A stretch of 64,000 nt of DNA, from positions 1-64,000 of the forward strand of contig JAMPFB010000005.1 of the NCBI GenBank assembly GCA_023664735.1, read 5' to 3'. This document shows, piece after piece, positions 43,973 to 52,954 of the stretch; position 1 is the stretch's first letter, and each line of letters opens with the position of its first letter. Made by a program: the position numbers and the translations under genes. The notes beneath the pieces are model-generated. The model did not search any database. It was not told the origin of the DNA and saw only the letters and a program-made list of their open reading frames with translations. Source of the stretch: Robinsoniella sp. (GTDB taxonomy: Bacteria; Bacillota; Clostridia; Lachnospirales; Lachnospiraceae).

Positions 43973-45244
43973 ATGATAGAAAAAATGGAGATTCCCGGAA
44001 AATATATTCTGTCAAAGCAAGAAGTGTATTTTGACGATTACGGAAGAGGGGGACAAAACAGAGAACTAAAGGAAGAGCTCATACTGGCGGTTTACACCCC
44101 GGTTTTTTCCAAAGGGCTTCGGCTTCAATTTTCCTTTGGGCGCCAAAAGAAATGTCTTACAACCTTTGAAAAAGGAAAGGAAATCGTATGCAGAGCAGGC
44201 TGGGGATGGAACTGTCAGAAATCTATAGATGCGGAAAGGGAAAGCATCTATTGGGACTTGGAAAAATGTTCTGAAGAAACGGAATATTATGAGCCCTATT
44301 TGTGGGTTTCCTTTGCCAATATCACAGTAAAAAAAGCAGGAGTCACTTATTTGGAAATAGAAGAGAAAAAGGAGGGATGCCGGGAATACATACCGATTGT
44401 AAAAACACAGATTCCTCCATGCATCCTGCGTTTTTCCCCGGTGGCTGCAACTATCAGGAAAGGGCAGGCAGCGGTGCTGAAATGGGAAGCTTACGGGGCG
44501 GAAGGCTGTGTCATCAATCCGGGCAATCACAAGGTGGAGGCATTTGGCACCATGGAAGTGAAACCGGAGGAAACCATGCTTTATACACTGGATGCAGTGA
44601 GAGGACAGGAAAAGAGTACGGAAAAAACAAGAGTATATTTGTATGAGGATGTAATGGAAGATTACCTGATAGCAGAGCCTGCTGTTTATTATCGGGGCAG
44701 TAAAATGTCTGTATACTACAAGATACAAAACAGAAAAGGAACCGTTGACTTAATAGCAGGGGGCGCTCCAGTGGAAATTGAAACGGCAGGGGAGCAGAAG
44801 GAAAAAATTACCGTTTCCTTTGCATCTGCAGAAAAAATTGCCTTTTCTTATATGGAGCAGGGGAAGGAAAAGGTGCGTTATCTGGAGCTTTGTCCGGATG
44901 AAGAACAGGTAATCATGAAGTATAGAGTAGCGGCAAAAAAGCAGGAGGCGGAAGAAGGAAAAATTATATTTGGAATAGAATGGAGCACGAAAGGGGCGGC
45001 GGAAATACAACTATTTGTACGGGTATATCCTGTAGGAAAGGAAAATTCCATCAATGGATTTAAAGAATATCTGATTACAGCTACAGAAGAAGAGGGAATT
45101 ATTTCTTGGACGCCGGATTCCCCGGATCATGCCATGTATTTCTTTTTCCTTCGGACAAAAAACAGGCAGGGTGAATTAAAGGAAGCTGTTTATGCCTATA
45201 AAGACCAGCAGGAGGTGGGAAGCTATGACAACCTTGGGAACTAA
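43973..45244 (+). CDS. Hypothetical protein with Ig-like segment, DUF6603 island (423 residues)
   Basis: No named family. A central segment (about residues 150-225: LRFSPVAATIRKGQAAVLKW, then VINPGNHKVEAFGTMEV and TMLYTLDAV) has the pattern of bacterial Ig-like domains found in surface or binding proteins. The N-terminal part is beta-rich with tryptophans. No signal peptide, so any binding takes place inside the cell or after non-classical release. GGAGG lies 8 bp before the ATG. It overlaps the next gene by 20 bp; the following protein has a related Ig-like segment. Confidence 0.72.
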   Translation: MIEKMEIPGKYILSKQEVYFDDYGRGGQNRELKEELILAVYTPVFSKGLRLQFSFGRQKKCLTTFEKGKEIVCRAGWGWNCQKSIDAERESIYWDLEKCSEETEYYEPYLWVSFANITVKKAGVTYLEIEEKKEGCREYIPIVKTQIPPCILRFSPVAATIRKGQAAVLKWEAYGAEGCVINPGNHKVEAFGTMEVKPEETMLYTLDAVRGQEKSTEKTRVYLYEDVMEDYLIAEPAVYYRGSKMSVYYKIQNRKGTVDLIAGGAPVEIETAGEQKEKITVSFASAEKIAFSYMEQGKEKVRYLELCPDEEQVIMKYRVAAKKQEAEEGKIIFGIEWSTKGAAEIQLFVRVYPVGKENSINGFKEYLITATEEEGIISWTPDSPDHAMYFFFLRTKNRQGELKEAVYAYKDQQEVGSYDNLGN

Positions 45245-45929
45245 GCAGGATGATTTTTATTGTGTGGCATATCCACAGGTATTTGAGCTGTCCGAAGAAG
45301 CGCTTCATTCTGATTCTATGAAGATTAACCATACGCTTACGTTATGGATTCAGCTTTCAAAGCCGGAAGCCGGGGACGTAATATACATTATGTTTCCATG
45401 GGGTGAAAAGAGTACGGATTTTACAGGAAGAGAATGGGGACAGGCTATTACCGGAAAGACCTGTCCTAGCTGGAACATCAATGAAGCGGAGGAGCCGGAG
45501 CTTGGCAGGCATTGGGTATTAAAGCCTGTCAAGGAAGAAGGAAGGGTGGAAGCCGTCTTTGAAAATATCAATTTTCTTACAGAGGGAATCAGTTGCGTAA
45601 TGATAAGGTACAGAAAAGAAACAAAGCAGGGAGAAAAAAGGGATTTCTGCTATCGAATCCCTATACTGAAAAAGTCTCAAAAGTTGAGGATTCTCCAGTT
45701 TGAAGCAAAAAAGCGAACCGTAATGCCCGGTGAAGGCATTAAGCTTACATGGAAGGCAAAAGGGGCAGACAGCTTAGTGCTGAATCCGGGCAATATCCCG
45801 CTTCCCCTTGCCGGAACAAGGACGGTATATACCAACCGTTCCATGGTATACAGCCTTTGTGCTAAAAAGCAGGAAAGGGCTGTGACAAAGGAGCTGGAGA
45901 TTTATGTAGGAGGTGATGCGGCTGATTGA
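45225..45929 (+). CDS. Hypothetical protein with Ig-like segment, DUF6603 island (234 residues)
   Basis: Unknown function. Its C-terminal ~85 residues (ILQFEAKKRTVMPGEGIKLT, LVLNPGNIPLPLAGTRTV, YSLCAKKQ) form an Ig-like segment similar to that of the previous protein, suggesting a shared binding role or divergence from one ancestor. The N-terminus is unassigned. ATG 45225 has AGGAGGTG 7 bp upstream; an upstream in-frame start at 45192 lacks a site. No signal peptide. Confidence 0.72.
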   Translation: MTTLGTKQDDFYCVAYPQVFELSEEALHSDSMKINHTLTLWIQLSKPEAGDVIYIMFPWGEKSTDFTGREWGQAITGKTCPSWNINEAEEPELGRHWVLKPVKEEGRVEAVFENINFLTEGISCVMIRYRKETKQGEKRDFCYRIPILKKSQKLRILQFEAKKRTVMPGEGIKLTWKAKGADSLVLNPGNIPLPLAGTRTVYTNRSMVYSLCAKKQERAVTKELEIYVGGDAAD

Positions 45930-45987
45930 GAAAGTAAATGAAATACGGAAACACAAATCTGGACGAAAATAACAGGAGGAAAAAGAA

Positions 45988-46617
45988 ATGGCAGATTTTC
46001 AGGCAATGATTAAAACAGAGTTAATTGGCAAGGATTTACTGGCAACGGCGCAAAAAATGAAAGATGCAACCTGCTATGCAATAATGCCAAAAACATTAAA
46101 GGATGATTCGGGGCTTGCATTGGATGAAGCAATGGAACAAATTGCGGAATTTGTGCAGGGAATTACAAAAAGCGAGACCCCTCCCTTTCAGGCTGAGGAC
46201 ATTAAAGACGCATTAAAGGCTTTTGTGGATATCAGTCAGGTAAAGCTTATATTACGGCAGGCATATTTGTTCATAAAAAACCATTCCAAGGAAGAGGATA
46301 AGGAAAAAAATATTACCGAATATGCATTTAATGTTGCAGTAACCTTTGAAGATGGGCAGATTCAGGAAGCGAAAGGAAGCCTGTTTAAAGTAAAAGAATT
46401 ATCCTTTGCCCTGTGGAGCTGTGACCGTCAGTTGATTTTGGATTCTATGGATATCTTAGATCTAAGCGATATTGACAAGGCAATTGAAAATGTAGCGGCC
46501 TTGGAAGAAAAACGAAGCAAGGCGGCAGCGGCAATTGAACAAAAGCAGGATGAAGAAGTGGTAGAAGAAGAGACGGCTCCGGAAGAAGAGGGAAATGCTG
46601 CAGGTAATTCAGACTAA
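45988..46617 (+). CDS. Small helical hypothetical protein, DUF6603 island (209 residues)
   Basis: No recognisable family. It is mostly helical and ends in a very acidic, low-complexity tail of about 40 residues (repeated Glu with Ala). Size and charge would suit a scaffold, chaperone or adaptor for the large neighbours, but that is speculation. GGAGG precedes the ATG. It is separated by 58 bp from the previous gene and 90 bp from the next. Confidence 0.65.
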   Translation: MADFQAMIKTELIGKDLLATAQKMKDATCYAIMPKTLKDDSGLALDEAMEQIAEFVQGITKSETPPFQAEDIKDALKAFVDISQVKLILRQAYLFIKNHSKEEDKEKNITEYAFNVAVTFEDGQIQEAKGSLFKVKELSFALWSCDRQLILDSMDILDLSDIDKAIENVAALEEKRSKAAAAIEQKQDEEVVEEETAPEEEGNAAGNSD

Positions 46618-46707
46618 GCCGGGCAGAAATCATAAAACGAAATAAATAGACGAGCAGAAAAATTGTAAGACCATAACAATAGGCAAATAAGAGAAAGGGA
46701 GCAGATT

Positions 46708-49700
46708 ATGAACGTATTTTTACCTCAATATAAGAACAGTATTATTACAGTAACCCCCAAAACAAAACCGGAAGGCATCCAATATGCCGGCAGGGAGAAA
46801 TATGCTTATAAGCTGCTTCCTGACTTAGTGGGAAGAGAAAAAATCAATATAGGGGAATTTTCCGGCTGCTTTTTGGAGCAGGCAGTAATCCCGGCTCATA
46901 TAAAAAAGCTGGAAGCAGGCGTTTTTTTAAATTGCGCCTATTTGGAATATGTGGAAATTCCGGAGGGTATTACAAGCATTCCGATTGGAGCCTTTTTTGG
47001 CTGCAGCCGCTTGAAAAAAGTGCGCCTGCCAGAGTCTTTAGAAGAAATTGGAGACTATGGATTTTATCAGTGCAGGAATTTGGAACAGATCGTGCTTCCA
47101 AAAGCGCTGAAAAAGATTGGAAAACAGGCATTTTCCGGCTGTACCCATTTGGAATATGTAGTAGGCGGAGAAGAGTGCCAGAAGGGGGAAGGCGCCTTTG
47201 AAAAATGCTTCAGCCTGATAAAGAAGCCGGAAGCTATAGCAGAATATAAGGATAAATTTACCTATGAGGTTGACCGGGGACAGGGAAAAGTAAAAATTAC
47301 GAAATACATAGGAAATGACACAAATGTCACCATTCCGGAATGGATTGAAAAATATCCGGTAAAGAAGCTGGGGGACGGAGCTTTTGCAAATTGTCATCAG
47401 CTTGTGTCTGTAAATCTTCCAAACAGTCTGGAAATTTTGGGAGAAGATTTATTTTCCGGCTGCAGCGCTCTTAAGGAGGTAAACATGCCGGAAGTGTTTG
47501 GGACAAAGGAAATTCCAAACTGTAAAGGTTTTGAAAATATAGAAGCCTATAGCATATGTGCCAAAGAAAATGACACAGTTGATTTTCAGGATCTGACAGT
47601 AAGCATTGCCTATGGCAAAAAGGATAAGTTTGTATTTAGGCATCGGGAAAGCGGAGAGATAGCTTTTAAAAATGCAGCTTTTACAGATCCATGCGTGGGA
47701 ACAGTAAAAGAAGGAAGGGTTTTAGTATATAGGGGAAGGAGCATTTCGCTTCCAAAAGGAATGTTCAAGGGATGTAAGAGCCTGCAGCAGCTTACGTTTT
47801 CTTCTTATGTTGCTGCCATTGGGGAAGAGGTGTTTTCCGGCTGTGAGAGCCTTGAAAAGGTGGTTTTGCCAAATGGACTTAAAAGCCTGCCTGCAAGGAG
47901 CTTTGAAGGCTGCATAAAGCTAACAGGCATACAGGGAGCAGAGGAGCTTGAGAGCATTGGCGAAAGTGCATTTTGCGGCTGCAGAGCATTTGATTATGCC
48001 GGTCTGCCTGTTACCATAAGAGAAATTGGCAGCAATGCTTTTTCCGGCTGTCATGCCATAAGGTTTTTGAAAATATTTTCACAGGTGGAACGCATAGGGG
48101 AAAAGGCGTTTTTTGAATGTGGCAATATGAAAAGCCTGCTGCTGTTTCCCGAAAAGCTTCAGATTATGGGAGAGGCATTTGGCAATTGTAAAAAATTAAA
48201 GTGCGTAAAGGTTCCAACGGATTGCAGCCGGATAGAGGAGAGCGCCTTTGCGGGATGCGAAGGCTTAAAGGAAATTATCCTTCCGGCAGGCACTGCTGAA
48301 ATAAAAATGGCTAATCTCCTCTATTCAAAAGGATTTGTAAACGTAATTATAAAAACAGATGTTTTACCAAAGGTTCAACAGGAAGCATATAAGAGCTTAG
48401 AGGATGTAAACCTGTTTTTAAAGCCTCATCTGCTTTTAGAAGCAAAAGCGGCATGGACAGATAAGATTCCATATAAATCTTTAGAAGCAGGTGTTTTTAG
48501 CGATTTTTACAGTTATGAACAGATAGAAGACAAAGATGAAATAAAAATCATTCAATATTTAGCTGCTGGTGAGCGGGTGAAGGTGCCGGAAGTCATTGAG
48601 GGGCTTCCGGTTACGGTAATAGGCAGGGGAGCATTTGAAAACCATAAGGAAACAGAAGAAATTATTTTACCGGATACTATAGAAGAAATTCAGGAAAAAG
48701 CATTTGCAGGCTGCGAGAAGCTAAGCTATTTTATCCTGCCTAAAAAGGTTACGAGCCTTGGGAAAGAGGCATTTTTCATGTGCAGCGGACTTAGGGGAAT
48801 CACATTTTTATCTTCAGAGGCAGCTTATGGAATGGAGGAATTTAGTACCTGCGGACAGCTAAGGTTTATTACAGTGGGAAAAGAAACAAAAGGCGCCGAT
48901 CCTAAGTGGGAAGCAAGGGAAAAGTTCCAGATAGAAATAGAGGACAATCAGGCAGTGATTACCGATTATGCAGGGATGAAGGAGGATGAGCCCATTACAG
49001 AAAAACGCTCTGTTTTCATACCGGAAATTATGGATGGTTATCCGGTCCGCCAAATTGGAAGGGATATACAGGAGCAGGACGAATATGTGCAAAAGGGGGT
49101 TTTTGCAGGCTGTGAGGAAATAGAAGAAATACATTTCCCGGTATCAGTAAAAAAAATCGGCGTCGGCACCTTTTATCATTGTACTTCCTTAAAGCATTTG
49201 AAGCTTCCAAAAGCAATCCAGCAGCTTGGCAAGGATTGCTTCCGGGAATGTACAGGATTGATTTCAGTAAATATGCAGGCGGAAGAAATAGAAATCGGGG
49301 AAAAGGCATTTTATGGATGCAGGAGGCTGGAGGCTGTGGCAATCTGGGCAAAAATGGTAAGGGCGGCATCAGGCTGCTTTGATGACTGTGAGATGCTGGA
49401 GGATTTGTTTTTTCATAGCAGCGGGGAAATCCAGTTTCCGGATAATGCAAAGGGCGGACTTGGACGGAAGAAGCTAGTCATGGCAGGCTTAGGGGAGCCG
49501 GATGAAAAATTTTCCTGCCAATACGAGATTAATCATGAAGAGCAGACCATAAGCATTGTGAAATATACGGGAGAAGAAGAAAAAGTAAATGTACCGGGCT
49601 TTCTTGCAGGACTACCTGTAGCGGAAATCAAGGAAGAGGCATTTATGAATCAAAGTGCTCTTGTTCAGGTGGATATAAGCAGCATGATTCAAAAAATCGG

Positions 49701-52164
49701 TCAGGGGGCATTTAAAGGCTGCAGCAGCTTAAAGCAGGCTTCCCTTCCGGAAGGTCTGAAAACAGTGGAAAAGGAGCTTTTTTTCATGTGCGTCCTATTG
49801 GAACGGGTGGTGCTGCCGTCTGCTCTTACTGAAATCGGAGAAAAGGCTTTTTCAGGCTGCGCCCTTACGGAAATAGAATTGCCAGAGAACCTAAAGAACA
49901 TAGAAATGGGCGCTTTCAAGCAGTGCATGGACCTAAGACGGATTCTTTTTTCAAAAGCGCTTAAGACAATTAAAACGGAGGCCTTTTCCGGCTGCGTGAA
50001 ATTAAGGCATGTGATGCTGCCGGCGGGTATTTCTGTTTTAATGGAAAATACGTTTAAGGATTGTAAGGGGCTAAAAAGCCTGTTGTTTCGCAACCCGGCT
50101 TGTGAAAAAAAGCAGGGCGCCTTTTTAGGGTGCAGTCTGGAAATGGAGTCAAGCTGTGAAAGACTTCCGGAGAAAATAGAAAAAGATTTTTTGTATAAAA
50201 TTGATGAAGCATCGGGAGAAGCAACGGTAATCGGCATACAGGAAGAAAAGGAGGAAATCACCATACCGGATTATGTGGATGGGATTCCGGTGACAGCAGT
50301 TGCGGATATTGCCTTTGCGTGGAAAAAACAGATGAAACGGGTCATGCTGCCAGAAAATATTCAGGTAATCGGAAGTATGGCATTTTATGGCTGTGAAAAT
50401 TTGGAGGAGGTTGTATTTTTCCACAAGGCAGAAGGTCCTAGAATTTGCAAGGAGGCATTTTTTGCTTTAAAAAAAGCTGTTATTTATTTTATGTCGAAAG
50501 AAAGCATGGAAGCATTAAAGGCGGAAAACAGTACCTGTCCGTTGTTTTGCACAGAGGGAAGCTGCGACCCAAATGAAGCGTTTACCTATATATTTCATAG
50601 AGAACGGGGTGAGCTTTGCATACAGGCTTCTGAAAGCAGCGCCCCTTGTGAGGAAAGCTGGTGGACTGTAAAACCGGAAGAGGAAAGGGAGAAAAAAAGG
50701 GACAGGGATATAGGGCAGTATCCGTGGGAGCCTATTAGAGACCGGATAAAAAAAGTAACATTAGGGGAAAAAATTACCTGTGTGGAAAGCAGGGCTTTTG
50801 AAGCATGCACAAATTTACAGGAGGTACACCTGCCGGATTCCCTGCTTAGAATCGGTCAGGCTGCATTTAAGAACTGCATAAGCCTTGGCAATATCCTGTT
50901 GCCGGAAAACTTAGAAAGCATAGGTGCAGAAGCATTTTATGGCTGTCATTCCCTAAAGGGAAAAAAGGAAAGCGTATTTTTACTGCCGGATTCACTGATA
51001 AGAATAGAAAGAAGGGCATTTTATGGCTGCAAGGGACTGGAATATCTGGTTCTTCCGGGCAGCATAGGGGAACTTGGCATGGGAGCATTCCAATCATGCA
51101 GCCGGTTAGGTGATATTTATATGGAGCATTTGGAAAAGCCGGATCGAATTGGCAGGGAAGCCTTTTATGGTGTGGCAGAGGAATGTGAAATCAGTGTAAA
51201 ATTCAGCGACGTATCCATGCTGGAAACAAAATTTGACGGAAAACTGATGATTCATACACCACTGACAGGAGCATGTGGAAAAGGAGAGGACGGGCAGGAA
51301 AGTGACAGCGTAATATGGAAGCTGTATTATGATGGACTGCTGGAAATCACAGGAAGCGGCGCCATGGCAGATTACAATGGAACCACTACGCCATGGTATG
51401 AATACAGCGCCGAAATTCAAAAAGTCTCCATAAAGGGAAACATTACCCATATTGGCGCTATGGCATTTCATAGCTGCAGCTTCCAAAGCATAGAGCTTCC
51501 TGATGTATTAAGAAGCATAGGGATGGAAGCATTTGCTTACTGTAGGAGGCTGAAATTTATGAAAATCCCGGCCAAGGTAAAAGAATTGGGAACAAACAGC
51601 TTTCGAGGCTGTGACAGCCTGAGCAGGGTACTGTTCATGACAGAAGGGGAAGAATGTCAGATTGGTCTATCTGTATTCCGGGATGTAGGGAAGGACTGTG
51701 CCTTTTATATAAGCAATGAGCTTTTTGCGCAAAAAATAAAGAGAGGCTATGGCGGCTGTACCGTAAAAAAGGTTGTTCATTATGAAAAGAAAACCATTGT
51801 ATCGCAGACTAATGTTCCGGTCATGGTGCAGGCTTGTCTTTATGAGGACGGCGTGTTAGTAGTTGGCAACAGCGAACAGATGGAAATCCGGAAAGAACAG
51901 GACTGGTTTTTTGGAAAAGAGGAATTTGAAGGGGACTGCGTAACAATGCTGTTTTTAGATGGGGCAATCAGCAGGCTTGGAGAGGGAAGCTTTCAAAAGC
52001 TTTCTGCATTGAAGGAAGTGGTTATAACGGGAGCGGTAGAAAAAATAGAAGAAAAGGCATTTGGCATAAATGTTTCCGACATTTCCTTTTATACAAAAAA
52101 TGAAATGTCGGAAAGAACATTGAAATATGCCGGAATCAGAAAGGTCAGCCGAGAGAAATGGTAA
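46708..52164 (+). CDS. Giant BspA-type leucine-rich repeat protein
   Basis: An 1818-residue protein built from dozens of LRR_5 (BspA/Treponema pallidum type) repeats, with the recurrent pattern IGxxAFxGCxxLxxVxLPxxL. At least five larger modules each restart with a beta segment and a VxIPxxIxxxPV motif, for example TNVTIPEWIEKYPVKKLGDG. These repeats usually make extracellular binding surfaces. Unlike most BspA proteins, this one has no signal peptide (it starts MNVFLPQYKNSIITV), no sortase motif and no anchor. Its end overlaps the convergent tail-collar gene by 20 bp. Confidence 0.88.
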   Translation: MNVFLPQYKNSIITVTPKTKPEGIQYAGREKYAYKLLPDLVGREKINIGEFSGCFLEQAVIPAHIKKLEAGVFLNCAYLEYVEIPEGITSIPIGAFFGCSRLKKVRLPESLEEIGDYGFYQCRNLEQIVLPKALKKIGKQAFSGCTHLEYVVGGEECQKGEGAFEKCFSLIKKPEAIAEYKDKFTYEVDRGQGKVKITKYIGNDTNVTIPEWIEKYPVKKLGDGAFANCHQLVSVNLPNSLEILGEDLFSGCSALKEVNMPEVFGTKEIPNCKGFENIEAYSICAKENDTVDFQDLTVSIAYGKKDKFVFRHRESGEIAFKNAAFTDPCVGTVKEGRVLVYRGRSISLPKGMFKGCKSLQQLTFSSYVAAIGEEVFSGCESLEKVVLPNGLKSLPARSFEGCIKLTGIQGAEELESIGESAFCGCRAFDYAGLPVTIREIGSNAFSGCHAIRFLKIFSQVERIGEKAFFECGNMKSLLLFPEKLQIMGEAFGNCKKLKCVKVPTDCSRIEESAFAGCEGLKEIILPAGTAEIKMANLLYSKGFVNVIIKTDVLPKVQQEAYKSLEDVNLFLKPHLLLEAKAAWTDKIPYKSLEAGVFSDFYSYEQIEDKDEIKIIQYLAAGERVKVPEVIEGLPVTVIGRGAFENHKETEEIILPDTIEEIQEKAFAGCEKLSYFILPKKVTSLGKEAFFMCSGLRGITFLSSEAAYGMEEFSTCGQLRFITVGKETKGADPKWEAREKFQIEIEDNQAVITDYAGMKEDEPITEKRSVFIPEIMDGYPVRQIGRDIQEQDEYVQKGVFAGCEEIEEIHFPVSVKKIGVGTFYHCTSLKHLKLPKAIQQLGKDCFRECTGLISVNMQAEEIEIGEKAFYGCRRLEAVAIWAKMVRAASGCFDDCEMLEDLFFHSSGEIQFPDNAKGGLGRKKLVMAGLGEPDEKFSCQYEINHEEQTISIVKYTGEEEKVNVPGFLAGLPVAEIKEEAFMNQSALVQVDISSMIQKIGQGAFKGCSSLKQASLPEGLKTVEKELFFMCVLLERVVLPSALTEIGEKAFSGCALTEIELPENLKNIEMGAFKQCMDLRRILFSKALKTIKTEAFSGCVKLRHVMLPAGISVLMENTFKDCKGLKSLLFRNPACEKKQGAFLGCSLEMESSCERLPEKIEKDFLYKIDEASGEATVIGIQEEKEEITIPDYVDGIPVTAVADIAFAWKKQMKRVMLPENIQVIGSMAFYGCENLEEVVFFHKAEGPRICKEAFFALKKAVIYFMSKESMEALKAENSTCPLFCTEGSCDPNEAFTYIFHRERGELCIQASESSAPCEESWWTVKPEEEREKKRDRDIGQYPWEPIRDRIKKVTLGEKITCVESRAFEACTNLQEVHLPDSLLRIGQAAFKNCISLGNILLPENLESIGAEAFYGCHSLKGKKESVFLLPDSLIRIERRAFYGCKGLEYLVLPGSIGELGMGAFQSCSRLGDIYMEHLEKPDRIGREAFYGVAEECEISVKFSDVSMLETKFDGKLMIHTPLTGACGKGEDGQESDSVIWKLYYDGLLEITGSGAMADYNGTTTPWYEYSAEIQKVSIKGNITHIGAMAFHSCSFQSIELPDVLRSIGMEAFAYCRRLKFMKIPAKVKELGTNSFRGCDSLSRVLFMTEGEECQIGLSVFRDVGKDCAFYISNELFAQKIKRGYGGCTVKKVVHYEKKTIVSQTNVPVMVQACLYEDGVLVVGNSEQMEIRKEQDWFFGKEEFEGDCVTMLFLDGAISRLGEGSFQKLSALKEVVITGAVEKIEEKAFGINVSDISFYTKNEMSERTLKYAGIRKVSREKW

Positions 52165-52738
52165 CTTCCTGTTCCGTTACTACATAGGAAGCCTTTATGA
52201 TATAGTCTACATTTAAGTTTACAGGTCTTGTTTCATGGCCGCCGGCCTCCCCCGTAAAATAATCGCTGCCTTCACAGTCCTTGATGGGCTTATCTCTATC
52301 ATTGCTGCCCATAAAGCTTCTTTTATGGAGATAGCCCATAAAATGCTTGTGGCTTCTTAATTGATCTTCCTGCATACTGCCCACCTGATTTCCTGTGGCG
52401 CCGGTATAGCCCCCATAGCTGCGGCTGTCCTTATCAGGGTCCAGCCCCCTTTGATAATCGGTTCCCCTTAAAAATACACCTCTTAGGTCAGGAAGCCGGA
52501 ACATGGAATTGTTGGAAGGCTTTCCATAGTAATTTTTAATTAGCTTATAAAGTGTCTCATAATCTTTTACAGACACTTCGCTGCCATCACAAATCAAATA
52601 TCCCTGGGATAACAGCGCCGCCCGGTTCAGCCTGCCTTCATCGGTCTTATTATCAGTGGAACCGGAATAAATCTGAATGGTGCCGATTGGTACATCCTGT
52701 ACCAGATGTCTGATTTTCAGTGTTTGCGTTTCGCTCAT
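52145..52738 (-). CDS. Phage tail-collar domain protein
   Basis: A 197-residue protein with the tail-collar motifs: GYLICDGSEVSVKDYETLY, FRLPDLRGVFLRGTD, DKDSRSYGG, SMQEDQLRSHKH and a C-terminal GGHETRPVNLNVDYIIKA. In phages this domain ends tail fibres; related stand-alone proteins exist outside phages. No other phage genes are near, so it may be a recruited tip or binding module of the adjacent island. AAGGAGG lies upstream of ATG 52738; the in-frame extension to 52762 is rejected. It is convergent with the LRR gene and overlaps its stop. Confidence 0.88.
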   Translation of the reverse strand: MSETQTLKIRHLVQDVPIGTIQIYSGSTDNKTDEGRLNRAALLSQGYLICDGSEVSVKDYETLYKLIKNYYGKPSNNSMFRLPDLRGVFLRGTDYQRGLDPDKDSRSYGGYTGATGNQVGSMQEDQLRSHKHFMGYLHKRSFMGSNDRDKPIKDCEGSDYFTGEAGGHETRPVNLNVDYIIKASYVVTEQEVTISLG

Positions 52739-52883
52739 ATTGTTTCCTCCTTGTAAAAACATTTCAGTAACAGACGGATAAAAACTGTCTATTCTTCCTA
52801 TATTATTAAGAGAGAAAGGGACAAATGCCGAAAGCTGTCATAGGCGAAAAGAAAAACGTCATGGTTCATGCTTTTTTTCTTCC

Positions 52884-52912
52884 TTGCGGGTAAAATAAAA
52901 GTATGCTAGAAT
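52884..52912 (+). promoter_or_regulatory. Sigma-A promoter of the second polysaccharide operon
   Basis: TTGCGG (52884-52889) and TAGAAT (52907-52912) are spaced by 17 bp, 43 bp upstream of the glycosylphosphotransferase ATG. Confidence 0.65.
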
Positions 52913-52954
52913 AGCCATGTATTACCAAACCCTTAGTAAAGATGTGAAACGAAC

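Noticed and set aside
33715..52738. Extracellular contractile injection system or prophage
   Set aside because: Apart from one tail-collar protein there is no sheath, tube, baseplate, terminase, capsid or AAA-ATPase in the island.
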